From NCBI GenBank assembly GCA_036244855.1, contig BQKZ01000438.1, positions 45,091 through 109,090 on the forward strand: a DNA stretch of 64,000 bases, read 5' to 3'. This document shows, in pieces, positions 41,654 through 52,659 of this stretch; position 1 is the first letter of the stretch, and each line of letters begins with the position of its first letter. The position numbers and the translations under genes are program-made. This DNA comes from Temnopleurus reevesii (Eukaryota > Echinodermata > Echinoidea > Temnopleuroida > Temnopleuridae). The notes beneath the pieces are model-generated. The model saw nothing but the letters and a program-made list of their open reading frames with translations. It was not told where the DNA came from and did no database searches.

Positions 41654-41903
41654 ACACGCCAATGTGCCAAACTGGTCAGAAATCGCGAAAATATCTGTAC
41701 GCTAAAATATTGGCTTATACAGTACCTACCCCAACAAAAAACACGCCAAGGTGCCAAACTGGTCAGAAATCTGTACGCTAAAATATTGGCTTATACAGTA
41801 CCTGCCCCAACAAAAAACACGCCAATGTGCCAAACTGGTCAGAAATCGCGAAAATATCTGTACGCTAAAATATTGGCTTATACAGTGCCTACCCCAACAA
41901 AAA
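41654..41903 (+). repeat. Three-copy direct repeat, 87-bp unit
   Basis: Units start at 41,654, 41,741 and 41,817, each opening with ACACGCCAA. Each runs through TGCCAAACTGGTCAGAAATC to TTGGCTTATACAGT and CCCCAACAAAAA. Units 1 and 3 have 87 bp. Unit 2 lacks an 11-bp segment (about cgcgaaaatat) and so has 76 bp. The copies are nearly identical, so the expansion is recent. A related inverted end (ACAGTATAAGC) lies upstream near 41,525, so the array may be part of a palindromic element. Confidence 0.85.
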
Positions 41904-42239
41904 GATTCAAAGAAAAAGAAGAACTTAAGTTCCACCCTCAATCCTCTGATCTGTGCATCCCTGCTTTGCATTTCCACTACACACTCCCTGTAATTTACAA
42001 GGTCGTGCCATGTCTGTTTTCACAAAGATGAATGTATCAAATCTGAAAAATGTTTGCGGAAGATATGGATTGAAACATCATAGAACTTAGAAACAATGGT
42101 CATCCAGTCATTGGGGGAAGGAGATATAGGAATTTCAGTGAATAATCTCACTGGAATGCTAATGATGACAGGCCCAAAGACTTTTGTGGGTTGGAGATTC
42201 TCTATATTTGGAGAAAATTGTAGAAAGTGAGAATGGTTT

Positions 42240-42615
42240 CCGTGAGGGAGTGGGTGAGAGAGATAGGGAGAAGGGGTATTAAAGGAGGAATGCAAAAGAT
42301 AAAAATGAAAGTGGGAGGCACATGGAGGGACAAAGAGTTTGGATATAGAGAGCATGTAGTCCTAAAAATTGAAAAAGGGGTGTGCTTTTCTTTAAATATA
42401 TAGTTATTCCAATAACAGGAACTGTGCGAAGATAGTTTCTAATATTGAGAATATCATGTGGTAAAAGAAATGAATAGAAAGAAAGACATTTAGACAGACA
42501 GACAGACAGAGAGAGAGAGAGAAAGAAAGAAAGTTTGACACATGTCTTCTGTTTATTCGATTGAATAAGAATGTATTCAAGCATCTGAGAGAAAAAGAAG
42601 CAAAATAAAAAAAAA
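42240..42615. repeat. Purine-rich stretch with (GACA)n/(GA)n
   Basis: A short (GACA)n run, then (GA)n and (GAAA)n, occupy about 42,493-42,533. The flanks are GA-rich. No gene. Confidence 0.7.
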
Positions 42616-43468
42616 GCAATGAGAAAAAGGATGATAAAAGATGTGCAATATTTATATCTCTTGAGAGTTTTTCTGATATTTCATGTTTAGCAATAATGCA
42701 AAATGTTTTTGAAATTTTGGCAAAGAAATGAACTTCACACCCTTGAATGATAGAAACCAAATAATGTTTTGAAATTTAGGAGAAGAAATGAACTTCAAGA
42801 GACCTTGAATCAGAGAGAGCAAATAATGTGATTTTTCAACTGTTTTCCCATAACATTCTTGTTTATTTTGTCATTCAATCATAAGAATGTGACTTTGGAA
42901 GACAATGCAAATAGTAAATGTACCAAACTTTTTACAGAAATTAGATACCTCGATTTGATAATATTTTCATCTGGGAAGAGTTTAATTGATAGAAACTGAG
43001 AGTTCATGTGAAAGAAATTGATGACACAGAGTTTGATTGTTTATTCATCTCAGAATGAACGATTTTGATACCTTTTTATGAAAGACTTTTGATATTTGAT
43101 AGTAATATTTGTGACTATACTTTGTCTTCTTTTCCTCCTTTTAGTTGATAATTACAAGTACAATTGACAATTAAGACAGTTGTGTCATGTTTTGTTTCTT
43201 TTATATGTTCATGTAGAAATCAATTAAAATATATATACTCTATTATGCTCTTTGTGATATTCATTACTTGTATTTTTTCCTGAGTTCCTTTATACTTACA
43301 AAATATAATGCTAGGTAATGATTTTAAAACTGTGAGAGTATCATGAGATTTCCTTTGGTTGTGCTGGTTTGGAGTAAACTATTAGAATGTCATGTTGTTC
43401 AAGAATAGATAAGTTTATAAGATTAATTTATGATTTTCCTTTTCTTACTTCTGTTTTTAATTTGACAG

Positions 43469-43560
43469 ACGATGAAGCAGTGAGTGATTTGATGCTCCAT
43501 GAGTGACCGCGCCCAGTGCAGGACTCCGCTCATCAGCCTGTCAATCACACGCCCGTCACC
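43469..43560 (+). promoter_or_regulatory. casz1: 5' leader of start exon with upstream ATGs
   Basis: The exon starts after a strong acceptor (long pyrimidine tract, then tttgacag). Before the main ATG there are three others. The ATG at 43,472 opens MKQ-stop, and that at 43,492 opens MLHE-stop, ending at TGA 43,504-43,506. The ATG at 43,499 opens a 112-codon frame that overlaps the main ORF to 43,837. The TGA at 43,504 is in the frame of the main ORF, so the true start must lie downstream of it in this exon. The 43,499 ATG has T at -3, a weak context. Confidence 0.6.
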
Positions 43561-44944
43561 ATGCTCAAGACCACGCTCAAGCTTGATGCCATCTGCGCCA
43601 AGCTGTCCAAGGGTCTCTCTGGGCTCCCACCCCACGAGGAACCCTGCACTGGGGCCACCCTACCAGGCAGCAACGGATCCCCAAGATACGCCCCCCACCA
43701 CCAGGACAAGGAGGCGTGCCAACCGGACGTCACCTCAAACCTCAAGACCTTCCACAATGGGGAAGTTGCGCCCAACTGCAGCGCTCAGCTCCCGACTGGC
43801 CAAGCAACGGAGAATGGCTACGGTATCGAGCGATTAGACTACCAGAGGTATGACGAGAGAGATGGAGGTGATGATAGTAGGTGTAGCTCGCCGAAGGTTC
43901 TTAGCGGAGCCAGCAAGAGGAAAGCGCGGCAGCGTCAGATGAGAGTCGCCGCGCAGGAAGCGGATAACGGAGCGGACTGGGATGCAGGCTCGATGAACAG
44001 TTACCAGGATTGTGATGAGAGTCTGGACAGTGGGGTTGTTGGCTCGCATCAGGACGAGCCTGTCAACGGGCTGGAACATTGGGACGAGGAGCAGGACGAT
44101 ACTGCGGAACATGAATTTACTCAGGAACATAACCATGATGAAAATATATCTATGCAAAATATCCCCTATACACATGCAACTAATTACAAGGCAAATAATG
44201 GCAATAAACAAGGACACAATGACCCTTCTTCTTCTTCCAAAGAGATGGAGGTTGCTCCTTACAAGGTTGCGGGGCATGAACTGCGCTCCCGTAGCAGTAG
44301 TAAGGTACCTATTTATGATGAATCTGGGCTTTCAGACGAGGACGAGGGCGCCGCTAAGGCAACCTACGATCCCCGAGCAATAATGGAGTATGCTGAACGC
44401 AGCTGGTGCAATGAAAACGGTACTGAAATTGAGGAAGGACTCGAAACCAATGGTGTTGTTTGTGATGTGGATGATAGTGATCGGGCCGATGCGGCGGCGC
44501 AAGGGTCTGACGCGAAGCAGCGTAGACGGAGAGGCAGGCCGAGCAAGAGTGAACTGATGAAAATGTCCGAGGAGCAGGAGGAGAGAATACCCGAAGCTCC
44601 AGAGATGGAGCAAAAGGGAGACTTATGTCCTCCGGAGCAAGGAGACATGGAGCATGATCAGATGGAGGAGGAGGGGGAGGAGCAGGAGGTGGAGTATGTA
44701 GAGGCCATGGAGGAAGAAGATCAAGAAGATCCGATAGATACCTCCACATCTCCACCACCTCCATCCTTGCCCCCTAAGATGACAAAGGATGGGCAGATGG
44801 ATCCAGGAACGCCCTACGATGTCGAGGGAGTGGAGGCTGTGAAGGAGTATGCTACAGACACCATGAAGGAGTTCCTTGGAATGTATGGATACATGGAGGA
44901 AGGAGCTCAGGCAAGGGATGAAGATCTTCCGATTGAACACATCC
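43561..44944 (+). CDS. casz1: casz1 exon with start codon (residues 1-461)
   Basis: The start is ATG 43,561 (context GTCACCATGC, A at -3). The frame is open upstream only as far as TGA 43,504, and a GTG at 43,516 is not a likely eukaryotic start. Residues 1-18 are MLKTTLKLDAICAKLSKG, the castor N-terminal motif. An AT-hook-like RRRRGRPSK occupies about 321-329, an acidic Glu-rich stretch about 355-390, a Pro-rich run follows, and KEYATDTMKEFLGMYGY is at 428-444, matching a block in vertebrate CASZ1. Most of the rest is polar and probably disordered. The exon ends ATC C|GTAAGT, phase 1. Read-through would stop at TAG 44,974. Confidence 0.93.
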
Positions 44945-44982
44945 GTAAGTATCGTTTGCACCACGTGAACGTTTAGGGTACT

Positions 44983-45137
44983 GATGATGATGGTAACAAT
45001 GACGATAACAATCATGATGATGCTGGCAGTGGTGGTGGCAAGAGTGGTCACGCCAATGATATGATGATGATGATGATGTTGATGATGATGACGATGCTAA
45101 TGATGATGATGATGATGATGAAGATACTAATGATGAC

Positions 45138-45171
<34 letters not shown>

Positions 45172-45400
45172 CTAACATTGATGATGATGATGATGATGAT
45201 GATGCTAACATTGATGATGATGATGATGGTGATGATGTTGATGATGAGGATGATGATGATGATAATGCTGATAATGACAATGGTGTTGTTGATGAGGACA
45301 ATGATGATGAGTGTGATTATGACGACGATAACGATAATGATGTTACTGATAATGGCAATAATGATTAGACGGCGAGGATGATGATGATGATGAAGAAGGT
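44983..45400 (+). repeat. Long interrupted (GAT)n trinucleotide array
   Basis: Reads tgatgatga with frequent gct, aac and gac interruptions, purest at about 45,060-45,260. Frames read poly-Met or poly-Asp/Ser. It lies just past the exon donor and after an in-frame stop, so it is intronic. The interruptions suggest an old array. Confidence 0.9.
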
Positions 45401-46304
45401 GCTTTCGGTCATGGAGAATGTAAAGTCTACGGAGGATTTAATGATGATGTGAACAATTTTAATGACAATATGATACCAATTTAGAAACAAATAGTTACTT
45501 TCAGTTGTCTTTCAATGCAAATGATAAAGATCTGAAATGTCACAGTTCATAGCTAAAATGAAGACAAAATATTCACCACCATCTCTTTGCCCAAAATCGC
45601 ATCCTTCCTCATCTCAAAATTGTTTGTCAGCAAGAAAATCTCTAATTGGCTTTTATATTCTGGATATATAACCTAAAGATATCTTCAATCAAACCATCAA
45701 CTCCAATGATAGAATCTTGAGAAAGCAATAATATTAATTTCCTGGATCCTTCCTCCTGTCTGAAACGCCCCAACCTTGAGTTACAAAAGCTCTTCTCGCT
45801 TCGTTTTCTAACAAAATTTAATTAGAGGTATTGCCCATTTATACTGTAAGGCATTGTCCCAAATAATATAAGTTGATTATCAAATTCAATAAATTTTGAG
45901 ATTTCTAACCTAAGGGATAAATCTCCGCAATCCGGCCAATATGAACGTCCTAAATGCCTGGATTTTGGAGAATATTGCCAATATCCTCACTTGGCGTATA
46001 TTTTGTTTTCTTCAAGCGGCAAGCTTCTTTTTAATAAAAAATCTGAGGGGTACTTGAAAAATGTGGCGATGAAGAATGAGTGGAAGAATGAAAGAGAGAT
46101 TGAAGGAGAAAAGACGAGACTGGTGTCAACATATAATAGGATTCTTTCTAATTAAGTGCTGTGAAACATAGTTGGGTTTTATATATTTTGAAAAGAAAAA
46201 TGCTAAAGAAGATGTTGCTTTTACGATAGATGAAATAATTTGAATGCGTTGAAATCATTTGTTAAGACTTCAAGAAAACAAAATATAGAGTGAATGAAAA
46301 CATT

Positions 46305-46345
46305 TTAGAAAGAGAGAGAAAGAGAGAGAGGGAAAGGGAGGGGGC
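46305..46345. repeat. GA-rich microsatellite
   Basis: A short gagagagaaagaga run inside the large intron. Confidence 0.7.
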
Positions 46346-49300
46346 AAATCTGTAATTAACACTGTGTTACACTCAAATATTTATGCCGTTCTCTTGGAGG
46401 CAGAAACACAACTTTTTATTGATATTTCCTTGACATTTACCTTCATTCCATTGCCATGGCAACTCCTTTGAAACAAAATAAATGACTCTTTTTCATATTG
46501 GTGAAAATCACCTGCCTCTAGCAGCGATTCTCAATGGTGATTTTGAAATTAGATTTTTATGACCAAGTATCATATTTAATAAACTTCTTGTCAGAGTCAA
46601 CCCTTTATAGGAGTGATATAATTTTGAAGTGCCTTCAGATTCATAGATTTTTATGGAAACAAAATGAACAAAAATAAATTTGATATTTCAAGGTGTTTTT
46701 AACTTCCTTTCCATTCAATAGTTTGCACATTTCAGCTCCTAACATACATTGCCCTTATACCATCCCTTCTTAATGGTAATTAAATGGATCCAATATTTTG
46801 GTCTATATTTTGTTAAAATTTACCATTATTTTCCCCAACCCATCATATTCACAAACACATAAAATGTGAAAAGCAGTTTTAATACTGTTTCAACACTCAA
46901 TGTAACATTTGAATTAAGTTCTCTTGGGTCTTATTTGACGTTGAAAGCTATCTCATTATACTGATCAATTTTGGTGCAATTCATCATACAATTAGGCCAT
47001 ATCATACTCTCTTTCAGTACTGTTTTGATGCTGTTGGCATGGTAATTTAGAATTTATTGCATTTTGGCATCCATTAGTAAAATGTACTTCACAGAACATC
47101 ACAGTACCTGTACAGTAAATGCATCTCGACAGCTTTGCAGCTAAAACTCAATGATCCGACGTCAATTTTGATAATGACTCTAGTTTTCACCTGCACTGCA
47201 AGGAGTATAAACTGATCATCATTTTAATTGATCACAGTGCGTTTTAATTGTGTTGTAAATGGAGTAAACCTATGTAAAAGCAACCTTGTATCTTTGAGTG
47301 ATACAAAAGGGATAAATTTGGAGGGAACATACAATTTATCAAATTATTATTTGTTATTTTCAAGGCCTTTTTGTGAAATTGACGAGTGTTTCTATGAGCA
47401 TTCCTGCCTGGGAGGTCTTACTATTGTATGGGAATAATTTATAAACTGCATGTATCATTGACTGAATTCATGCAACATATCTTATTGCTCCACCTGCATC
47501 AAACTAGAAAATTGGATATGTTGCAATTCCAGAAAGTGTGTTTTTTCATTAATAGGTAGAGTATCTTTACATTTTACTGAAGAGCAGATTGTGGTGTAGG
47601 GTTAATTTTTTTCAGAATTGTTCATTTTAGCTTGATGCAAAATTTAATTAGATTCAATTATTTCAATGAAATTATCAGGTAGACAGCATGCAGAGATTAT
47701 ACCAATAGCAATTGCCTTAGGTTGGCTTGTGGCCGCTAATTTGAGGCCTAGATTACATAATTTTGTGACTTTGTTCAGAAATCGTATTTTTGCCTAAAAT
47801 TTATGTTTATTGAATGTGTGATCTTCCTATTTTGTATTTTTTTTAGAAGAACATATAGATTAACAGATAACAGATCTGCATGTGCAGTGATAAGTGATCT
47901 TGTAAAATGCATCACAAATGGGGTCCCTGATAATATTAGACATGAGAGTATGAAAATAGACAAGATCCTTTCCCAGATAGCAGAGCATCAACATGATTAT
48001 CACCAACCTAATCATCTATTATCATCTGCCAAAATGTTCTGAGTAAATAACCCGACCCTATTATGCTTTGTTTCCCATCCTTTTGTACATAATTACTCAT
48101 AGCTTCATCTCTCAAAGCAGAATAGCAAATAATCGTAAGCACCAACATGCAGAATAAAACAAACTAAAGCGAGACAAACTACCCCCAAGTCAGGTTGTTT
48201 ACACCCATTGCCCTGGCAACCGATGGCTTTTATTCCCATCAAACAAGAGAGCAATTTCTACAGCCAGTTTTGGTTGCCATGGAGTAATTTGGTATTCGTT
48301 CAAATTCAATGGGATGCATCCAAGCGCTTATTTGTGAGCCTCATAAATATGGGGTGGTTGTTTTCAATTGTTGCCGTGGTTTCTGCCAAGTGTGTCGAGG
48401 GTTCAATACAGGCTTCCTATTCGGGGAGAGGGGAAGAGGAAATATACTGGTGTCGATTTGGACAGGTTTGAATGAAAAGCGAAAAATCTCCTCTTTTTTG
48501 TTGCGCATGTAAGGGCTCTCATATAATTGGTTGATATTGATAGGTTTTCATTAGGAGTCCATGCACATGTAGCCATGGCAACAATAAAGCTTGTCTCTCA
48601 AAATGATGAACAGGGTTTTGATATGGTTTCCTGACTATTAAAAAACAGATAGGGGATGAAAATATTGCACAAAGAGCTCACACCGTACAGGTGTATAAAC
48701 ATGTATTACATGAAATTGCGATACATGATTCTTTGGCAGCTTGTCAGCATTTTTAATGCAAATTTTAATGCAGTATAATTCAATAATTGCTCATTTGTCA
48801 TTAGATGAATATGAAAAGTTGACAAGTGGATTGCAATCTTTTATATATTTTACATTTTATGTTGATTTCAAAATAAGATCACCTTTACTCCAATTCTAAA
48901 TACATAAATAGTTAAAATTATGAACACTAGAAATGGGTTGTAATTAGGAATGATTTTTAAGGGTGGCATGACATGGAGGAAATAATTCAGGAAAGCTCAA
49001 TTTTTTTAGATGTGGCAGTAATTTTATGACCATGGAAGAAAAAAGAAGATCTCATTTTTAGCCCCAAACTTTAGGCTGGGACTATGTTTATAATTTAGTA
49101 ATAGTGTCTCAATAACCTGTAATCTTTCATTTCGTGAAATTATATTCATGTGAATATTCCAGTTGTAAACTTTATCTTAAGCTTTTGTTCTCTTTAAAGG
49201 ATAAGATGCAATATTGCAACCTGGGATATAAGATGAAAGACTTTCCGGCTCAGGTTTCTTTCATTAAGCCGAAATAATTTAGGTCAACATCGCACAAATT

Positions 49301-50122
49301 GTGAAATCTTATCTTTGCATGGACTATGCCGAAATAACGGGCAAATCAGGAGGCTGATCGGTGTGTTGATACAGCATGGAGGGATGCAAGGCTTCTAATA
49401 TCCTATTCCAATGGCCTAGCACATCTCTGGGTTGAAAGGATAAAAGCGGTCCTCGGGCAACGTTTCCAATGCGCACCTGAAGCCAGATCGGCTTAATTCA
49501 TGAGAGATGTTTCAGTGATGTAAAATGAACCTTTTTCATTAAGATGCCTCATCTCTTTTACCATCTCCTCTCGTTTTTTATCGCGCTCGTACTCTTCGCC
49601 AAGTTCCACTTAAGTTTTAGTTTGTCACTATCTGTTTGGCTCTTGACGATACCGGTCCCTACAGCGTCCTACGTGAGCATCCCACTCCCTTTCCTGCTTC
49701 ATTATTACCTTTTTGTTTTGTTCAATTTGGTGTCTATTTCTTGTGTGCTTTGTCTTTCATCTTGCGAAGTTTTTCTCCTTTTTCTACATGTATGAAGAGG
49801 ATCTATTCCTTTACTCTAATTTCTCCCTCCTGTGGCGGCTGTACGTCTGACACTATAAGTTTGCCTTGCCCTAGATATCGATAGTAATTATTTAGGATTT
49901 CTTGTACCCGGTAATTACTTCCCAATTACTCTTTTATTGTTGGGGTTCTAATTGTGACTAACTCCCCTTTCTCTCTCACAAACATACTAAGCTATTAGCT
50001 CGTTTATATTCTTTTTGTTGTATGGTTCCTATCTGAAATCTTCTTGCTCAGCATGATTTTCGTTTTACTTCACTCTTGTTCTTTTGCATTGATAGCTTAT
50101 TTTCGCCATTTTATCTGTCTAT

Positions 50123-50281
50123 GGGGGTGTTGCTCAAAAGTTGCAGTTGATCGGAATGTGCCAATCAAAATCAATGTTTCATGCACGTCTTGTTAAATAT
50201 GCGTACCGTGCGCAAATAAAAATGCGCGTTACAATCTGCAAAGTTGCAGTTGATTTGCAGTTGATTTTGAACAACACCCCC
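50123..50281 (-). mobile_element. MITE, GGGGGTGTTG family, copy 3 (inverted)
   Basis: The termini GGGGGTGTTGCTCAAAAGTT and TTTTGAACAACACCCCC are inverted repeats. The reverse complement aligns across its whole length with the copy at 11,124-11,281, including the GTAACGCGCATTTT core. Identical TAT triplets flank both ends and could be a short target duplication. It lies in the large casz1 intron. About 159 bp, no coding capacity. Confidence 0.8.
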
Positions 50282-52659
50282 TATTTTTCTCCCTTGGCTT
50301 AAATATTACTTGTTCTGTTTTTTTGCTAGTCCTTCTCTTTTTGTAGAAGTATTAGTTATGAGGCACCCTTTCATTATGTATCTTGCTATCAAATGCGAGT
50401 AGCCTTATTATTCTTTTTTGTTTGGAAGCAAAAAATGAGTTGTCTTTTTGTTTCAGAGCAAATTTTGATGGGGATAATGATTTGTTTACATTTTCTTGCT
50501 TCAAATTCTTTTATTTGGGTTTCTCATTTCATGCAGTATTTTCTACTTTTACTCCATTTTCATATTATTTACTAATTCTCTAACCCCTTGTCAATGTCAT
50601 ACTCAGAAGACGACTTTTAGATTAAAAAATACCAGTGCAATTATCCATCCTCTCTTTTAGCAGCTCTTGAAGTGATTTTGCGAGCATGAAAGTTTGATTT
50701 GAGAGATGGTCTCAACTGGCGTTCTCACCTGATGTCGCTTTCTTCATGACCTTTACACACAAGGAGCATGGGGTAATACTCAGTGCAAACAACTCGAGCC
50801 AACCCGAGCTATCCAGGATCTCCCTGCCTTGGCTATTAACAGCACCGCTGAAACGGGCACTCGCCAAATTTGGAATTTGATACAAACCAATTCGATATTA
50901 GCACGGGGATGAGAAGATTGGTGAAAAAAGGGTAGAAATTTGAAGGGGCTAGGATTGGGAAATTTGTTTTTGGCAATTTTGCTTCTTATAGTGCATTAAT
51001 AAGATTTTTCTTATTTGGTATAAATTTTTATCCATCTTTTTGTTTGTTTTTAATTTGTTTCACTGCTATCAAGCATTCTTTGCAATAGGTACTGGAAGAG
51101 ATTGAAATTGTATTTTGTTTTACAAGGTGTTTTTTTTTTTCACTAATATCTTTTTATATAATTTTCCAACTTTATAGCATAAAATCAAACAGTAGAAAAT
51201 CCAAATAGACATTTATGCAAGGTTTGAGTGCTTTGCAGAAAAGAAAAAAATAGATGTGTGAGCTAGGAGGGAGCATTTTTTATGGATATTGAACTGTGCA
51301 TAAGAGTGAGACAATATGATACAACCCACTTTATTTTAAATTTTATGATTAGTTTTAAATACCTTTTGTTTTACAGAGCCAAAAGTGATGTTCAAAAGAG
51401 TTTTGTGTCCGATATAGGTTTTTGTGTAAGATAGATTTGGGGGAAGGAAGAACCTATCTATTTGAAAATTGATCCAAGCAATTCCAATATTGGTTCTGCA
51501 TATAGGAAGGCTAAATGATCAGGTTCTTGCAAGGGGCATGAAAAGAGGGATTGGGTATTTCACAGAATTCATCATCAAAAATGGATAGCTGTGTTCAGAT
51601 AGTGATAAAATTTATTTGAAAACCACTTCTCCATCGGCATATTGATACATCACTTCTTAAATGTTTTTACATGGCTCACTGTACATGACAATGGCTTTGC
51701 TGGATACCAAATAATAGTGACATCCATGTACCAAATAATAGTGACATTTCCATGTACCCCTTTCTCAAGTGTAAATTACAAGAGACGTTGTTTGATTTGT
51801 AAGTATTGCGGGATATACAGGGGAGCAAACTTGAATTAATTTTGGATGGAGAGAACAGTCTCCTGTGGTTTCCAACCATGTACATGTATGTATTAGGGTT
51901 TATGGTCGAATGATGCTGGAGCGTTTGAGTGAAGTGGTGTGTAAATGCTTCATGCATTGAGAGTTTTGATGTGAAGTGGGTTAGTTGGTGGAGTCTTGTG
52001 GAAGGGTGTAGGAAATGCTTCATGCATTTTGGGGCTTGATGTGAAAGGGAATCTTAAGTTTCATTGATCCAAGTTGGATGTGAATTATAAATTCCATTTG
52101 TGACCCATATTTTGTCACATCTTGATCATCGAAGAATTTTTTTAAAGGGGAGGGGGGTATTAAGTATTTGAAAAAGAAATGCTTATCTTGAAGATTTTAC
52201 TATGAATACTGATAATATATGAACAAAGATAATGTATGAACAGAGATTTTCATTATTTGTAAAATATTATCACTTATATATTTGTTTTGTTTTCAATAAA
52301 ACTGTTGAATATAAAGGATAAGATAGCTCTGGCTAAATTCTATTGCAAATGTGAATTAATGCAAAATATAATTTATAAAATGATCTCGAACAGCAATAAG
52401 TAGAATCTTGGAAAAACTCTAAACCTGTCTTTCTTTTTCTTTTTGAAAAATCATGTTTTTCCCAAATTGGAAGTTATTTAATTTTCATTCACAAATATAC
52501 ATTCATTTCTGTGCAATTACATATTGTTTGAAATACCTTAAATCATGAATTCAAAATACTGCCGATGCTGTTCATAGCCTTGCCCAATTACCAAACCATC
52601 TTTCTGAATGGAGAATGTGTACCAGGTACATCTAGTATAAGTGTACTTTTATCACATAT

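Larger units (their letters stand above)
13140..43468. other. Gene-free stretch upstream of the casz1 start exon
   Basis: No credible coding exon was seen in about 30 kb. It contains CT tracts at 14.8-15.2 and 39.2-39.5 kb, a minisatellite at 25.1-25.8 kb, (TG)n at 27.1 kb, purine tracts at 28.2, 31.6-32.2, 33.8 and 42.2-42.6 kb, MITEs at 21.9 and 29.6 kb, a SINE tail at 30.2 kb and a three-copy direct repeat at 41.7 kb. Sequence of higher complexity with CpG or homeodomain-type motifs lies near 16.75-17.06, 22.4-22.7, 27.4-27.65, 29.3-29.5, 32.7-33.0, 36.45-36.9 and 37.6-37.85 kb. Because the start exon opens with a splice acceptor, some or all of this is probably intron. Confidence 0.55.

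Noticed and set aside
43834..45301. Long minus-strand frames opposite casz1 exon 2
   Set aside because: Antisense shadows of G+C-rich coding sequence and of the GAT array.
45061..45381. Poly-Met and poly-Asp/Ser frames
   Set aside because: Reading of a GAT microsatellite in an intron, past an in-frame stop at 44,974.
47803..48042. Possible exon (79-codon frame ending CRITNGVPD-like polar sequence)
   Set aside because: There is an acceptor-like tttttttag, but the frame does not join the upstream casz1 exon in phase and no domain was recognised.
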